NCBI GenBank assembly: GCA_028284805.1
Contig: JANQQZ010000094.1
Span: forward strand, 1 to 36,275
Length of the DNA stretch: 36,275 nucleotides
Direction: 5' to 3'
Origin: Phycisphaerales bacterium
GTDB lineage: Bacteria > Planctomycetota > Phycisphaerae > Phycisphaerales > UBA1924
Made by a program: the position numbers and the translations under genes. Shown one piece after another: positions 1-9,926 of this stretch. The notes beneath the pieces were generated by a model, which was not told the DNA's origin, did not search any database, and worked only from the letters and a program-made list of their open reading frames with translations. How positions within the stretch are numbered: position 1 is the first letter of the stretch; each line of letters begins with the position of its first letter.

Positions 1-2
1 GC

Positions 3-3000
3 TACCGGGGCGACACCTCGGTGATCGACACCGCCGACCGCGTCTACGTCGCTCCGGACACCACGCTGCGGGCCGATGCGATCCGCTCGGGCGATGGCGG
101 CACGGTCGTGACCTGGGGTGACGGGGCCGCGATCTTCGACGGCAACGTCTCGGTACGAGGAGGCGAGCTCTCGGGCGACGGAGGCCGTGCGGAGGTCTCG
201 AGCCCGCGCTTCGTGTCGGTGGGGGGATTCGTCGACGCGGGCGCTCCCAACGGCAAGCGGGGCTCGTTCCTCATCGATCCTGACAACATCTCGGTCACCG
301 ACATCGGCGGCACACCAGGCGACAACCTCCTCGATGACAACCAGATCCCGGTCACCGAAGCCCCTGGGCTGGACGTGGTGATCTCTGCCAACCGCCTGGA
401 GACGATCGGTGATGTCGACCTGCTGCTCGAGGCGGCAGAGAACATCCTCGTCGGGCAGGTCGCCGACGGGTCGCTCGATCTCCAACTCACGGGTGGGCAG
501 ACGATCACGTTTAACGCGGGTGAGGACTTCCGGCTTCAGGCAGGCACCGTTATCGCAACCCAGGGCGGAGGGGTGACCATCAACGCGGGCGGCGAGGCCC
601 TGCTCGATTCGATCAACGCGCGTGGCGGCACCGTTAGCATCACCGCCGGCACCGGGATCAACTCGTTCGGCACCCTCGAGAGCGAGGGCGGCGTGGTCTC
701 TCTCACGGTCACGGGCGGCGATCGCACCGCACGCCTCACCAACCTCGAGGCGCAGTCGTTCGCGTTCGATCTCGACACGATCGACCTGGACGGCAACCTG
801 ATCGGGCTCGAGGCGCTCGATCTGACCGGGGTCTCGACGTTCCGGGTGCGTGAACCGGACACCGGCGCCACGATCGGTGCGGTCGATGGCGCCGACACGT
901 TCGATCTGACCTTTGATCCGGGCGTGACCTTCGAAGGGCCCGGTGGGCTCCGGTTCATCGGGCGCAACGTCACGCTGCCCGAGATCAACGGGCTCTCGCG
1001 ACTCGAGGTCACCGCGACCGAATCGCTCACCTTGAACGGCGATATCCGCACCGACAACCGCCCCGAGGGCTTTGGCGGCTTGGTCGATCTCCGAGAGGCC
1101 CAGACCATCCGGCTCGGGGCGGATATCCGGATCGACACCGATCAGCCCATGGGCGAAGTCGCGGGCGCGGTCCTGCTGAATGGGGCCACCATCGACGCGG
1201 CGTCGCGTGCCCTGACCATCGACACCAATGTCGAGTTGGGCGACGCGACGGGTCTGATCTCGCTCGGCGACGCGACACTCCGCGGGCTGTCGCTGTTCGG
1301 CGGGACCGCGGAGCTCCGCGGCTCGCTGGTCGTCGCGGAGACGCTGGACCTGGGAAGGGTCGAAGCGGTGCGCATCGAGGGAGACGCGGCGATCGAGACC
1401 GGGGGGGCCGATCTCGCGTTCGGCGACAACCCCATCGACGGCCCGGGCTCGCTGTCGATCGATCTGCTGGGCGGTGGTGGGGCGGGCTTGCTCGAACTCG
1501 GCGCGGCAATCGGCGGCGAGGAGCCGCTCAGCTCGCTGACGATCACGGGCGGACAGCTCCAGCTGCCCGAGGTGACCACCACGGGCGATCAGAATTACAC
1601 AACCACAGGGCTCGTCCGCCTCGACGGCGATATCGGCGTCACCGGGCCAGGCTCGGTCGTGTTCAACGGCGGGGTGTTCTTCAACGAGGACCGCGTGATC
1701 ACGACGGCGGGCGGCGCGGACGATCACGCCCAGTTCCTGGGCGCTGTGCGCGGCAACGATGCCTCGCTCACGACCAGCACCGGGCTCGGGTCGGCGGTGT
1801 TCGACCGATCCGTCAACGTCGTAAGCCTCACCTCGTCGGGGAGCACCGAGCTGCGCGGGGCCACGATCTCGGCAGAGGAGCAGGTCCTGCTGGGCGAGGA
1901 TGCCGCGCGCGACACCGTGCTGCTGACGCAGGGCGACAGCCTTGTCCGGAGCAGGACGGGGGACGTGACCTTCCGATCGGGCGTGCAAGGCGCCGAGACT
2001 CTGCGGGTCGCGGTCGATCCGACCGTGACGGGGAACAACATCCCGGTGATCGTCTTCGAGGACTCCGTGGGGGACGAGACCGCGCTGGACTCGCTCGTGC
2101 TCGCCGAGCCCGATACGGCCTTCTTCGGAGGCACGCGGAGCGAGAGCCCGGCGGTCGCCTCCGTCGTCTTCGCGCGGTTCGACGCCGACGGCAATCCGGT
2201 CCCAGGGTTGTCGTTCGAGATCGTCACCGACGGCGACTTCGTCATGAACCCGCTGGAAAAACTGACCGCGCTCGGCTCGATTTCTGTCACCGCCGGCGGG
2301 ACCGCGCAGATCGGTGATATGACCACCCCAGGCGACCTGCGCATCTCCGCCCCGGACATCCTGATCAACACACGCGCAGCCGACGATCTGGTCACCATCA
2401 ACGACTCCCTCGATCCCCCCGCGCTGCGCCCCGAGGAGGCGACGACCGATACCGGGACCGACTTCGTTGTGGGGGGCTCGGCGGTGTTCGAAGGAGCAGT
2501 TCGGCTGAGCGATGCCTCGCTGCCGCAACCCTCCATCGCCGAGCCGGCTGGTCAGGTGCGGATCGAGAACGTGCTGACCCGCGCGCCACAGAACGCGGTG
2601 TCGCTCGAGGACCTCGCGTTCAACCGTCGGACCGGTGCCGGCCCAACGCTCGAACGCACGACCGTGCTCGACGCGGTCGCGACGGGCGCCGTGACGGTGC
2701 CGCTCGCGGAGGGGCTGACCCCCGAGAACACAGAGCGGGCCGTCGTCGCGATGCGCAACGACGCACTCGCGATGCCCAACGTGCCCCAAGCCTCACCGAG
2801 TGCGGCGACCGCCGGTGTTGGCGTCCGTGCTCCGACACCCGAGGAGCACCTGTCCTCGGCGCGGGGCGCGGCGTTCTACGTCGATCTGCCGAGCGGGCTC
2901 GGCGAGTCGACTGGGCTGCGCGTGGTCTCGGCTCGGCTCTCACCCGAGGACGCCAACGCGTTCACCGAGGCGTGGGGGCAGCTGGCCCGCGCGGTGAACG

Positions 3001-3323
3001 AGCCCGTGGGCGATCCCGACGCGGTCCTCGGTCGGATCCGGTCGACATTGGCGATCTCTGCCGAGCAGTACCAAACCCTGACGGGCGAGTCGATCAATGA
3101 CGCGGACGCGTTCGAACTGTTCGCCTCGATCCGTGAATCGCAGGCGGACGCGAGCCGTGGGCTCACGCTTGTTGCGACGCTGCTGGAACGCGTGCGCGGG
3201 CTCGGGCTCAGCGAGGGCGAGACCAGCCGGATCGAGACGGCGATCCTCGACGCGCTCCGCCCCGACCCGATCGATCGCCGGACGGCTCGGAGTCTGGTCG
3301 AATCCGCCGCACAAGCCCGTTGA
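3..3323 (+). CDS. Filamentous-haemagglutinin-like large exoprotein, C-terminal part (5' truncated)
   Basis: The reading frame is already open at base 3, before the first possible start (GTG at 21), so the gene begins outside the window. The visible 1,107 residues are Gly/Asp/Thr-rich and consist of short beta-helix-like repeats. Near the start are GGTVVTWGDG and GKRGSFLIDPDNI, segments typical of two-partner-secretion exoproteins of the filamentous haemagglutinin type, which are exported by a TpsB pore and act at the cell surface. The last 140 residues or so are Ala/Glu/Leu-rich and probably alpha-helical, unlike the repeats. No TpsB partner is visible here, but it could lie upstream. The opposite strand is open over long distances because of high GC; I treat that as shadow. 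Family call fairly secure, function as adhesin inferred. Confidence 0.75.
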   Translation, partial: YRGDTSVIDTADRVYVAPDTTLRADAIRSGDGGTVVTWGDGAAIFDGNVSVRGGELSGDGGRAEVSSPRFVSVGGFVDAGAPNGKRGSFLIDPDNISVTDIGGTPGDNLLDDNQIPVTEAPGLDVVISANRLETIGDVDLLLEAAENILVGQVADGSLDLQLTGGQTITFNAGEDFRLQAGTVIATQGGGVTINAGGEALLDSINARGGTVSITAGTGINSFGTLESEGGVVSLTVTGGDRTARLTNLEAQSFAFDLDTIDLDGNLIGLEALDLTGVSTFRVREPDTGATIGAVDGADTFDLTFDPGVTFEGPGGLRFIGRNVTLPEINGLSRLEVTATESLTLNGDIRTDNRPEGFGGLVDLREAQTIRLGADIRIDTDQPMGEVAGAVLLNGATIDAASRALTIDTNVELGDATGLISLGDATLRGLSLFGGTAELRGSLVVAETLDLGRVEAVRIEGDAAIETGGADLAFGDNPIDGPGSLSIDLLGGGGAGLLELGAAIGGEEPLSSLTITGGQLQLPEVTTTGDQNYTTTGLVRLDGDIGVTGPGSVVFNGGVFFNEDRVITTAGGADDHAQFLGAVRGNDASLTTSTGLGSAVFDRSVNVVSLTSSGSTELRGATISAEEQVLLGEDAARDTVLLTQGDSLVRSRTGDVTFRSGVQGAETLRVAVDPTVTGNNIPVIVFEDSVGDETALDSLVLAEPDTAFFGGTRSESPAVASVVFARFDADGNPVPGLSFEIVTDGDFVMNPLEKLTALGSISVTAGGTAQIGDMTTPGDLRISAPDILINTRAADDLVTINDSLDPPALRPEEATTDTGTDFVVGGSAVFEGAVRLSDASLPQPSIAEPAGQVRIENVLTRAPQNAVSLEDLAFNRRTGAGPTLERTTVLDAVATGAVTVPLAEGLTPENTERAVVAMRNDALAMPNVPQASPSAATAGVGVRAPTPEEHLSSARGAAFYVDLPSGLGESTGLRVVSARLSPEDANAFTEAWGQLARAVNEPVGDPDAVLGRIRSTLAISAEQYQTLTGESINDADAFELFASIRESQADASRGLTLVATLLERVRGLGLSEGETSRIETAILDALRPDPIDRRTARSLVESAAQAR

Positions 3324-3348
3324 GGCTGTCGACAATCATCGCTAGACT
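3320..3348 (+). promoter_or_regulatory. Sigma-70-type promoter of the oligopeptide importer operon
   Basis: TTGAGG at 3320-3325 and TAGACT at 3343-3348 are separated by exactly 17 bases. They overlap the stop codon of the exoprotein gene and lie 40 bases before the binding-protein start. This is a sequence match only; no start site is known. Confidence 0.55.
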
Positions 3349-3388
3349 CGTCGAACCGGGTCGGATTGGTCCCACAGGAGTCCCGAAG

Positions 3389-5170
3389 ATGAACTGGAAT
3401 CTCCGTCGAACGGCCGTGCTTCTCGCGACGACGACCGCCATGCTCGCCGCGGCGCCGGCCTGGGCCCAGAAGGTGCTCCAACTCCCGATCCGGACAGACG
3501 GGCCCAAGAGCCTTGATCCGGTCGTGGGGTCGACCACCTACGACAACATGGCCTGTGCGCAGATGTACGAGACGCTGCTCGTCTACAAGTACTCCGATCC
3601 GTACACGCTCGAGCCCCTGCTGCTGGCCGAGATGCCGACCAGTGAGGACAACGGCAAGACCTGGCGGTTCCGCCTGAAGGACGGCGTGTTCTTCCACGAC
3701 GACGAGTGCTTCCCGGGCGGCAAGGGCCGGCAGGTCGTGACGGAGGACGTGTTCTACTCGCTGAAGCGCATCTTCGACAAGAACAACGAACTGAAGAACG
3801 AGTGGCTGCTGAAGGACACCATCGAAGGGCTCGATAAGTATGCCGCCGAGCAGAACGCCGCGATCGACGCGGGCGGCGATTTCGACTACGACGGGCAGGT
3901 CTCGGGCTTCCGCAAGATCGACGATTACGAGTTTGAGATCGTGCTCCAGCAGCCGGTCTACCGCTTCCTCTACGTGCTCGCGATGTTCCAGACCTCGATC
4001 GTGCCGCGCGAGGCCGTCGAGTACTACGGCGATCGCTTCGCGTTCAACCCGGTGGGCACGGGCCCGTTCGTCCTTGATGAGTGGATCCCCAAGAAGAGTC
4101 TGACGGCCGACGCGAACCCGAACTACCACGAGGTGCTGTACCCGGCCGAGGACGAGTGGTCGCGCGACGACCGCCGCAACCGCCTGCATCGCGCCGCCGG
4201 GCAGGCCGTTCCGTTCGTGGACCGCATCGAGTTCACGATGTTCGTCGAGGACCAGCCGATGTGGCTGCGGTTCCAGTCGGGCGACATCGGCCTGACCCAG
4301 GTGCCCGCGGAGTACTTCGAGCAGGCGTTCGACGGGCGGACCAAGCGTCTGCTGCCCGAGACCCGCCAGCGAGGCGTGCGTCACGAGATCGTCCCGCTGC
4401 TCGACTTCATCTTCCGCGGATTCAACATGGAGGACGAGCTTCTCGGCGGGTACACCCCGGAGAAGCGGGCGTTGCGTCAGGCGATCCACCTCGCGATCGA
4501 TCTCGACGAGTTCAGCGAGACGTTCTACCAGGGCAACACTATCCAGTACGACGGGCCGATCCCCCCGAGACTCCAGGGGCACCCCGAGGGCGGGGACGGG
4601 CCCGTGAGCTACCGCGGGCCCAACCTCCAGCTCGCGCGTCAGAAGCTCGCCGAGGCCGGCTACCCAGACGGCGAGGGCCTGCCCCCGATCAAGTTCTACA
4701 CCAGCCGGGGAGGCAACAACGCCGAGCAGGTCGAGATGATGAAGCGTCAGCTCGCCGAGGTGAACATCAACCTCCAGCCCGAGCTGGTCGACTTCTCCAC
4801 GCTCATCGAGTTCACCAACAACAAGAAGGCCCCGATGTTCGGCTTCGCCTGGTCGAGCGACTACCCCGATGCCGAGAACAACCTGGCGCTGTTCTACTCG
4901 CCCAACGAGAGCCCGGGCTCGAACCACTACAACTACAAGCGTCCCGAGTTCGACGCGCTGTACGAGCAGATCCTGACCATGGAGCCGAGCCCGGAGCGCA
5001 CGGCGATCTACGAGCAGATGCGCGACATGGTGATCGAGGACACGCCCTACATCGGCTCGATGGCCCGCACCCGGTATTACCTGATCAACGAGTGGCTGCT
5101 GAACGCCAAGCCCACCGAGCGGTATTACAGCTGGTTCAAGTTCCTCGACGTTGACGACTCGAAGCGCTGA
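3389..5170 (+). CDS. ABC transporter substrate-binding protein, family 5 (oligopeptide/dipeptide)
   Basis: This 593-residue extracytoplasmic binding protein captures peptides or similar solutes for the importer encoded downstream. The start at 3389 is chosen because AGGAG lies 8 bases before it and it yields a clean Sec signal peptide (two Arg, hydrophobic run, AWA-Q cleavage site near residue 26). An earlier in-frame ATG at 3320 would add 23 residues lacking signal character. The mature part begins with the SLDP...YE-LL pattern of DppA/OppA-type proteins, and GTGPFVL near residue 220 is a characteristic block of the family. Length is slightly above the usual 500-550. It is first in a five-gene unit with two permeases and two ATPases. 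The ligand cannot be told from sequence. Confidence 0.9.
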   Translation: MNWNLRRTAVLLATTTAMLAAAPAWAQKVLQLPIRTDGPKSLDPVVGSTTYDNMACAQMYETLLVYKYSDPYTLEPLLLAEMPTSEDNGKTWRFRLKDGVFFHDDECFPGGKGRQVVTEDVFYSLKRIFDKNNELKNEWLLKDTIEGLDKYAAEQNAAIDAGGDFDYDGQVSGFRKIDDYEFEIVLQQPVYRFLYVLAMFQTSIVPREAVEYYGDRFAFNPVGTGPFVLDEWIPKKSLTADANPNYHEVLYPAEDEWSRDDRRNRLHRAAGQAVPFVDRIEFTMFVEDQPMWLRFQSGDIGLTQVPAEYFEQAFDGRTKRLLPETRQRGVRHEIVPLLDFIFRGFNMEDELLGGYTPEKRALRQAIHLAIDLDEFSETFYQGNTIQYDGPIPPRLQGHPEGGDGPVSYRGPNLQLARQKLAEAGYPDGEGLPPIKFYTSRGGNNAEQVEMMKRQLAEVNINLQPELVDFSTLIEFTNNKKAPMFGFAWSSDYPDAENNLALFYSPNESPGSNHYNYKRPEFDALYEQILTMEPSPERTAIYEQMRDMVIEDTPYIGSMARTRYYLINEWLLNAKPTERYYSWFKFLDVDDSKR

Positions 5171-5203
5171 TCCACCCAACCGAACCCCGGAGGGCCCGAG
5201 CGC

Positions 5204-6196
5204 ATGTGGTCGTACGTCGTCAGACGCCTGCTCTACAACATCCCGGTGTACCTGGGCATCATCCTCCTGGTCATGGCGTCGCTGCGCGTGAACGACCCGG
5301 TGACCGCGTTCCTGGGCAAGAACGCGACGGAGGAGTCCTACCTCGCGATCCAGCAGAACTTTGGCTTGGACCGCCCCTTCATCGTGCAGTACTTCGACCG
5401 GGTCTGGAACATCGTCACCTTCGATTTCAGCGCAACCTCGTGGGAGCAGAAACGCCCCATCGGCGAACTGGTGGCGGATGCCGTGCCCGCGACGGCGATG
5501 ATCACCGTCCCAGCGCTGGTCATCACGGCGGGCATCTCGATCCTGATCGGCCTCGTCTGCTCGTTCTTCCGAGGGCGGTGGATCGACAAGACGCTCATGC
5601 TGCTCGCCGTGCTCGGCATGAGCATCAGCTTCCTGGTGTACATCATCGTGGGGCAGTACTTCTTCGGGTACCAGTTCGGAGGTGACGGGGGCATCCTGCC
5701 CTTCGACATCGAGGGCTACGACGTGCGGCTTTCGAAGCTGAGCTTCTGGCTGGGTTCGCCCTTCGAGGCCATCGGCACCTGGATGCGGTTCTGCGGGCTG
5801 CCCGTGCTCATCAGCGTGATCGTCGCGATGGGCTACGACACGCGGTTCTACCGCGCTGTCATGGTCGAAGAGACCGGGCGGGACTACATCACCACCGCGC
5901 GGGCCAAGGGCGCGACGAGCACGAAGATCATGTTCGTGCACATGCTCAAGAACGCCATGATCCCGATCATCACGCGGGTCATGATCAGCCTTCCCTTCCT
6001 GATCGTGGGCTCGATCCTGCTCGAGGTTTTCTTCTCGATTCCGGGCATGGGACGAACGCTGATCGGCGCCATCAACGCGAAGGACTTCCCTGTCGTCGAG
6101 TACATGTCAGCCCTGTTCGCGGCCGTCGTGATCCTGACCGTGATCCTGACCGACGTGCTCTACGCCGTCGTTGATCCGAGAGTGAGGCTCTCGTGA
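5204..6196 (+). CDS. Oligopeptide ABC transporter permease, DppB/OppB type
   Basis: The product has 330 residues and is an inner-membrane channel subunit. It starts with the N-terminal helix typical of DppB (MWSYVVRRLLYNIPV), followed by a periplasmic segment and about five more membrane helices. The cytoplasmic EAA loop that contacts the ATPases is seen near residues 228-250 (TTARAKGATSTKIMFVH). GGAGGG lies 7 bases before the ATG. The gene starts 33 bases after the binding protein and its stop overlaps the GTG start of the next permease by four bases (GTGA), so translation is probably coupled. Length is normal for the family. Confidence 0.92.
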   Translation: MWSYVVRRLLYNIPVYLGIILLVMASLRVNDPVTAFLGKNATEESYLAIQQNFGLDRPFIVQYFDRVWNIVTFDFSATSWEQKRPIGELVADAVPATAMITVPALVITAGISILIGLVCSFFRGRWIDKTLMLLAVLGMSISFLVYIIVGQYFFGYQFGGDGGILPFDIEGYDVRLSKLSFWLGSPFEAIGTWMRFCGLPVLISVIVAMGYDTRFYRAVMVEETGRDYITTARAKGATSTKIMFVHMLKNAMIPIITRVMISLPFLIVGSILLEVFFSIPGMGRTLIGAINAKDFPVVEYMSALFAAVVILTVILTDVLYAVVDPRVRLS

Positions 6197-7782
6197 TCGG
6201 TCGTTTCTTCAAGTCGCGGGGCTGGGGCAAGCTCCGCCGCAACCGTTTCGCGATGGTCTCGCTCGCCGTCATCGGCGCGTACTTCCTGCTGGCCGCCTGG
6301 ATGATGACCATGGACGTCGTCCAATGGGCCGGCAAGACCACGGGCGCGTGGGAGCTCGAAGAGGTCCCCGTGCTGCGGGCGTTCCTGTCGGAGCGGATGC
6401 TCCAGCAGTCGGGCCCGCCCAGCCTCGCGGGCCTCGGCAAGCCGGTCGGCATGGTGGGGCGGCTCGACTACATCGATTTCTTCTTCTCGCGCGCCCGGAG
6501 CGCAGTCGATGAGGTCGCGCAGGTCGACGAGTCGAGCGATCGCACGGCTCGTGAGGTGCTCGACGGCTTCGCGGTGCAGGAACGCAAGCTGGTTGACGTG
6601 CCGCTTGACGAACTCGTGACGCGGGTCGAGGAGGGTGAGTCGATCCTCGGGCGGCTCGACGATGCGCGCTCGCTTGTCAACGCGGCGGAGACGATCCTCA
6701 TCCAGATCGACACCGCGGAGTCGCGGCTCGGTGATCTCGCGGGTGCGGGTGAAGATGCCGACATCGCGGTGCTGCGTGAAGAGGCCGCCTTTGGCGTCGA
6801 GGAGATCATCTTCGCGATCGACGACTACCAGACGGTCGCTCAGCGCGACGACGCGTTCGGACTCGAGCTGACCGATCGCCTGCAGGAGACCGTCGATCTC
6901 CTTTTCGACACCGACGAGGCACCGTCCAGTCTCGCCGGCGTGTTCGACGAGATCCGCTCAACCGCGGAGACCGAGGCGGTTGCGCAGGCCGACGGCGTCG
7001 AGACGCTTCTCCCCGAGGCCGAGGTCTTTGTTGACGAACTCATGCCCGTGCCCGGGGGCATAGCGGGCATCTCCTACAACACGCGTCTGCTCTTCGGCAC
7101 CGACCGCCAGGGGCGGTCCATCCTGATCCGGGCGCTCTACTCCGCCAAGATCGCGATTCAGGTCGGTTTCATCGTCGGGCTGACCGCGGTGCTGATCGGC
7201 AGCCTGATGGGCGCCGCCGCGGCGTTCTTCGGCGGGTGGGTCGACCACGTCGTAACCTGGCTGTACTCGATCTTCAGCTCGATCCCGCAGCTCGTGCTGC
7301 TCGCGGTGCTGAGCTTTATGTTCCTCTCGGGCCCGCTGCAGGATCTGCGCGGGCTGCCCTCGCTCTACATGGCGTTCGCCATGACGTTCTGGATCGGCCC
7401 GTGCCGCGTGATCCGGGGTGAGGCGATGAAGATCAAGGAACTCGAGTACGTGCAGGCCGCGACCGCGATCGGGTTCGGTCGGTTCTACATCCTGGTCAAG
7501 CACATCATCCCGAACACGCTGCACCTGATGTTCATCAACTTCTCGCTGCTGTTCGTGGGCGCGATCAAGGGCGAGGTGATCCTCACGTTCCTGAACCTGG
7601 GCCTGCCGCTGGGTGAAGGCGCCAGCTGGGGCATCATGATCAGCCAGGCCAAGCACGAGGTCGTCAACGGCTTCTTCTGGCAGATCGGTGCCGCGACGCT
7701 GTTCATGTTCATCCTGGTGCTGGCGTTCAACATCCTTTCCGACGCGCTCCAGGACGCGTTCGACCCGAAGCACGTCGGCTGA
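6193..7782 (+). CDS. Oligopeptide ABC transporter permease, DppC/OppC type, with a large inserted domain
   Basis: This is the second channel subunit. It has 529 residues, against about 300 in ordinary DppC proteins. The first membrane helix lies at residues 20-40. The canonical sequence resumes near residue 295 (LFGTDRQGRSILIRALYSAK) and runs through five membrane helices and the EAA loop around residue 418 to a normal C-terminus. The extra stretch, residues 45-290, is rich in Glu, Asp, Ala and Val with few hydrophobic runs, and so is probably a helical domain outside the membrane. It is in frame with no sign of frameshift. Start is GTG at 6193, overlapping the previous stop. Family secure; the role of the insert is unknown. 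Confidence 0.9.
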   Translation: MIGRFFKSRGWGKLRRNRFAMVSLAVIGAYFLLAAWMMTMDVVQWAGKTTGAWELEEVPVLRAFLSERMLQQSGPPSLAGLGKPVGMVGRLDYIDFFFSRARSAVDEVAQVDESSDRTAREVLDGFAVQERKLVDVPLDELVTRVEEGESILGRLDDARSLVNAAETILIQIDTAESRLGDLAGAGEDADIAVLREEAAFGVEEIIFAIDDYQTVAQRDDAFGLELTDRLQETVDLLFDTDEAPSSLAGVFDEIRSTAETEAVAQADGVETLLPEAEVFVDELMPVPGGIAGISYNTRLLFGTDRQGRSILIRALYSAKIAIQVGFIVGLTAVLIGSLMGAAAAFFGGWVDHVVTWLYSIFSSIPQLVLLAVLSFMFLSGPLQDLRGLPSLYMAFAMTFWIGPCRVIRGEAMKIKELEYVQAATAIGFGRFYILVKHIIPNTLHLMFINFSLLFVGAIKGEVILTFLNLGLPLGEGASWGIMISQAKHEVVNGFFWQIGAATLFMFILVLAFNILSDALQDAFDPKHVG

Positions 7783-7797
7783 TGGTGGGGGTGACGC

Positions 7798-8829
7798 ATG
7801 ATCGCGGGTGATCGCAAGCCGGTGCTGGAAGTCCGCGGGCTCACGACGCGCTTCCGGACCGACCGCGGGATCGTGACTGCGGTCGACGACGTGAACTTCG
7901 ATGTCTATCCGGGCGAGACCATCGGCATCGTGGGCGAATCGGGGTGCGGCAAGACCGTTACCAGCAAGACCATCATGCGCCTGCTCCCCGAGCAGAACAG
8001 CATCATCGACCCCTCGAGCCAGATCCTCTTCGGCGGAACGAACCTAGCGACCGCGTCGGAGTCGCAGATGCGCCGCGTGCGGGGCGACAAGATCGCCATG
8101 ATCTTCCAGGAGCCCATGACCAGCCTGAACCCTGTGTTCACGGTTGGCTGGCAGCTCGACGAGGCGCTGCGGTACCACACCAAGCTCAGCAAGAAGCAGC
8201 GTCTCGAACGGTCGATCGAGATGCTCCGTCTGGTCGAGATCCCGAACCCCGAGCAACGCGTGAAGGAGTACCCGCACCAGCTGTCTGGCGGGATGCGTCA
8301 GCGGGTCATGATCGCCATCGCGCTCTGCTGCGAGCCCGACATCCTGATCGCCGACGAGCCCACGACCGCACTCGACGTGACGATCCAGGCCCAGATCCTC
8401 GCGCTGATGGACGACCTGCGCAAGAAGCTCAACACCGCGATTCTGCTCATCACCCACGACCTGGGTGTCGTGGCGACGGTCTGCGACCGCATCATCGTGA
8501 TGTACGCGGGCAGGGTCATCGAGCAGGCTCCGGTGCGCGACCTCTTCAAACGCCCGCAGCACCCGTACACCAAGGCCCTGCTGGAGTCGATCCCGAAGGC
8601 GGGCAACAAGGAGCACGGCAAGCGCCTGCCCACGATCAAGGGCATCGTGCCCAGTCTCTTCGAGCTCCCGGCCGGGTGCAGGTTCCAGGACCGGTGCGAG
8701 TTCAAGCAGCAGCGCTGCATCGACGAGGAGCCCCGTCTGGAGCCCAAGGCCCAGGGCGATCACCCCGTGCGGTGCCACTTCCCCCTGAACCAGGATGTCG
8801 ACCTCACGGTCAGCCAGTCGAGCCCGTGA
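7798..8829 (+). CDS. Oligopeptide ABC transporter ATP-binding protein, DppD/OppD type
   Basis: This 343-residue ATPase powers the importer. Walker A GESGCGKT is near residues 44-51, the signature LSGGMRQR near 162, Walker B ILIADEP near 182, and a switch His follows in LLITHD. The C-terminal oligopeptide-transporter extension is present, with its Cys-rich block ([16 protein letters not shown]), which in this family can hold an iron-sulfur cluster. The gene begins 15 bases after the second permease. The DppD and DppF paralogues pair as a heterodimer. Confidence 0.93.
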   Translation: MIAGDRKPVLEVRGLTTRFRTDRGIVTAVDDVNFDVYPGETIGIVGESGCGKTVTSKTIMRLLPEQNSIIDPSSQILFGGTNLATASESQMRRVRGDKIAMIFQEPMTSLNPVFTVGWQLDEALRYHTKLSKKQRLERSIEMLRLVEIPNPEQRVKEYPHQLSGGMRQRVMIAIALCCEPDILIADEPTTALDVTIQAQILALMDDLRKKLNTAILLITHDLGVVATVCDRIIVMYAGRVIEQAPVRDLFKRPQHPYTKALLESIPKAGNKEHGKRLPTIKGIVPSLFELPAGCRFQDRCEFKQQRCIDEEPRLEPKAQGDHPVRCHFPLNQDVDLTVSQSSP

Positions 8830-8842
8830 TCCCGGAGATGCC

Positions 8843-9856
8843 GTGACTCAGACCGCCGCCAGCCCAGCCCCGAGCGCTCCCGAGTCGGCCGAGGTGCCGT
8901 TCATCGAGGCCCGGAACCTGGTCAAGAAGTTCCCTGTCCGCGGCGGCGTGCTCAACCGCGTGGTCGCCAACGTGCACGCGGTGACCGATGTCTCCTTCGC
9001 GATCCGCAAGGGCGAGACGCTCGGCATCGTGGGAGAGTCGGGGTGCGGCAAGAGCACGCTCGGCAAGATGCTCATTCGCCTGCTCGAGCCGACCGCGGGC
9101 TCGATCCGGATCGAGGGGCGTGAGATCACAGGGCTGAATCACCAGCAGATGATGCCCATCCGCCGGCGGATGCAGATCATCTTCCAGGACCCGTACTCAT
9201 CGCTGAACCCAAGGCTCACTGTCCGCCAGCTGCTGAAAGAAGCCATCGCCTTCCACGGCGTTGTCGGGCGCGATGCCATGGAGTCCTACATCGACCAGCT
9301 CATCGCGACGGTCGGTCTCCGCCCGGAGGCCAAGGACAAGTTCCCGCACGAGTTCTCGGGTGGCCAGCGCCAGCGCCTCGGCATCGCCCGCGCCCTCGCC
9401 CTGAAGCCCGAGTTCATCGTCGCCGACGAACCGGTCTCGGCGCTCGATGTCTCGATTCAGGCCCAGGTGCTGAACCTGATGATGGACCTGAAGGAGCAGC
9501 TCGGGCTCACGATGCTGTTCATCAGCCACGATCTGAAGGTCGTCGAGCACTTCTGCGACCGCGTGCTGGTGATGTACCTGGGGCGTGTGGTCGAGACGCT
9601 CACCTGCGACCGCCTCCGCCAGGATGCCCAGCATCCGTACACCCGTGCCCTGCTCGGGGCGAACCCGATCGACGACCCCGACGATCGGCGCCCGCTGACG
9701 GTGCTGACGGGCGATGTGCCCAGCCCGCTGAACCCACCTCCAGGGTGTGCGTTTGCGAGCCGGTGCCCCGAGGTCAAGGACCGCTGCCGCGAGGAGGTCC
9801 CGCCGCTTGAGCTGAAGCAGGCTGGGCACCCGTCCGCCTGCTGGGCTCGGGAATAG
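8843..9856 (+). CDS. Oligopeptide ABC transporter ATP-binding protein, DppF/OppF type
   Basis: This 337-residue ATPase partners the preceding one. Walker A GESGCGKS is near residue 64, the FSGGQRQR signature near 171 and Walker B FIVADEP near 191. The C-terminal block PGCAFASRCP is typical of OppF/DppF. I chose GTG at 8843, with GGAG five bases upstream and 13 bases past the dppD-type stop. A longer form from the ATG at 8795 would overlap the previous gene by 35 bases and add a residue run with no homology character. It ends the importer operon; no clear terminator follows. Confidence 0.92.
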   Translation: MTQTAASPAPSAPESAEVPFIEARNLVKKFPVRGGVLNRVVANVHAVTDVSFAIRKGETLGIVGESGCGKSTLGKMLIRLLEPTAGSIRIEGREITGLNHQQMMPIRRRMQIIFQDPYSSLNPRLTVRQLLKEAIAFHGVVGRDAMESYIDQLIATVGLRPEAKDKFPHEFSGGQRQRLGIARALALKPEFIVADEPVSALDVSIQAQVLNLMMDLKEQLGLTMLFISHDLKVVEHFCDRVLVMYLGRVVETLTCDRLRQDAQHPYTRALLGANPIDDPDDRRPLTVLTGDVPSPLNPPPGCAFASRCPEVKDRCREEVPPLELKQAGHPSACWARE

Positions 9857-9926
9857 CCCCTCGCATCGGCTACGCTGTGTCGGTACGCTGCCCTTCGGTG
9901 CGATCGCGCCGGAGCTGGAGGCGACG

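Noticed and set aside
2876-5941. A 1,021-codon open frame on the - strand opposite the exoprotein end and the peptide-binding and permease genes
   Set aside because: His/Val/Leu/Arg-rich antisense translation without domains; the opposite strand has clear families, ribosome binding sites and signal peptide. A GC-skew shadow.
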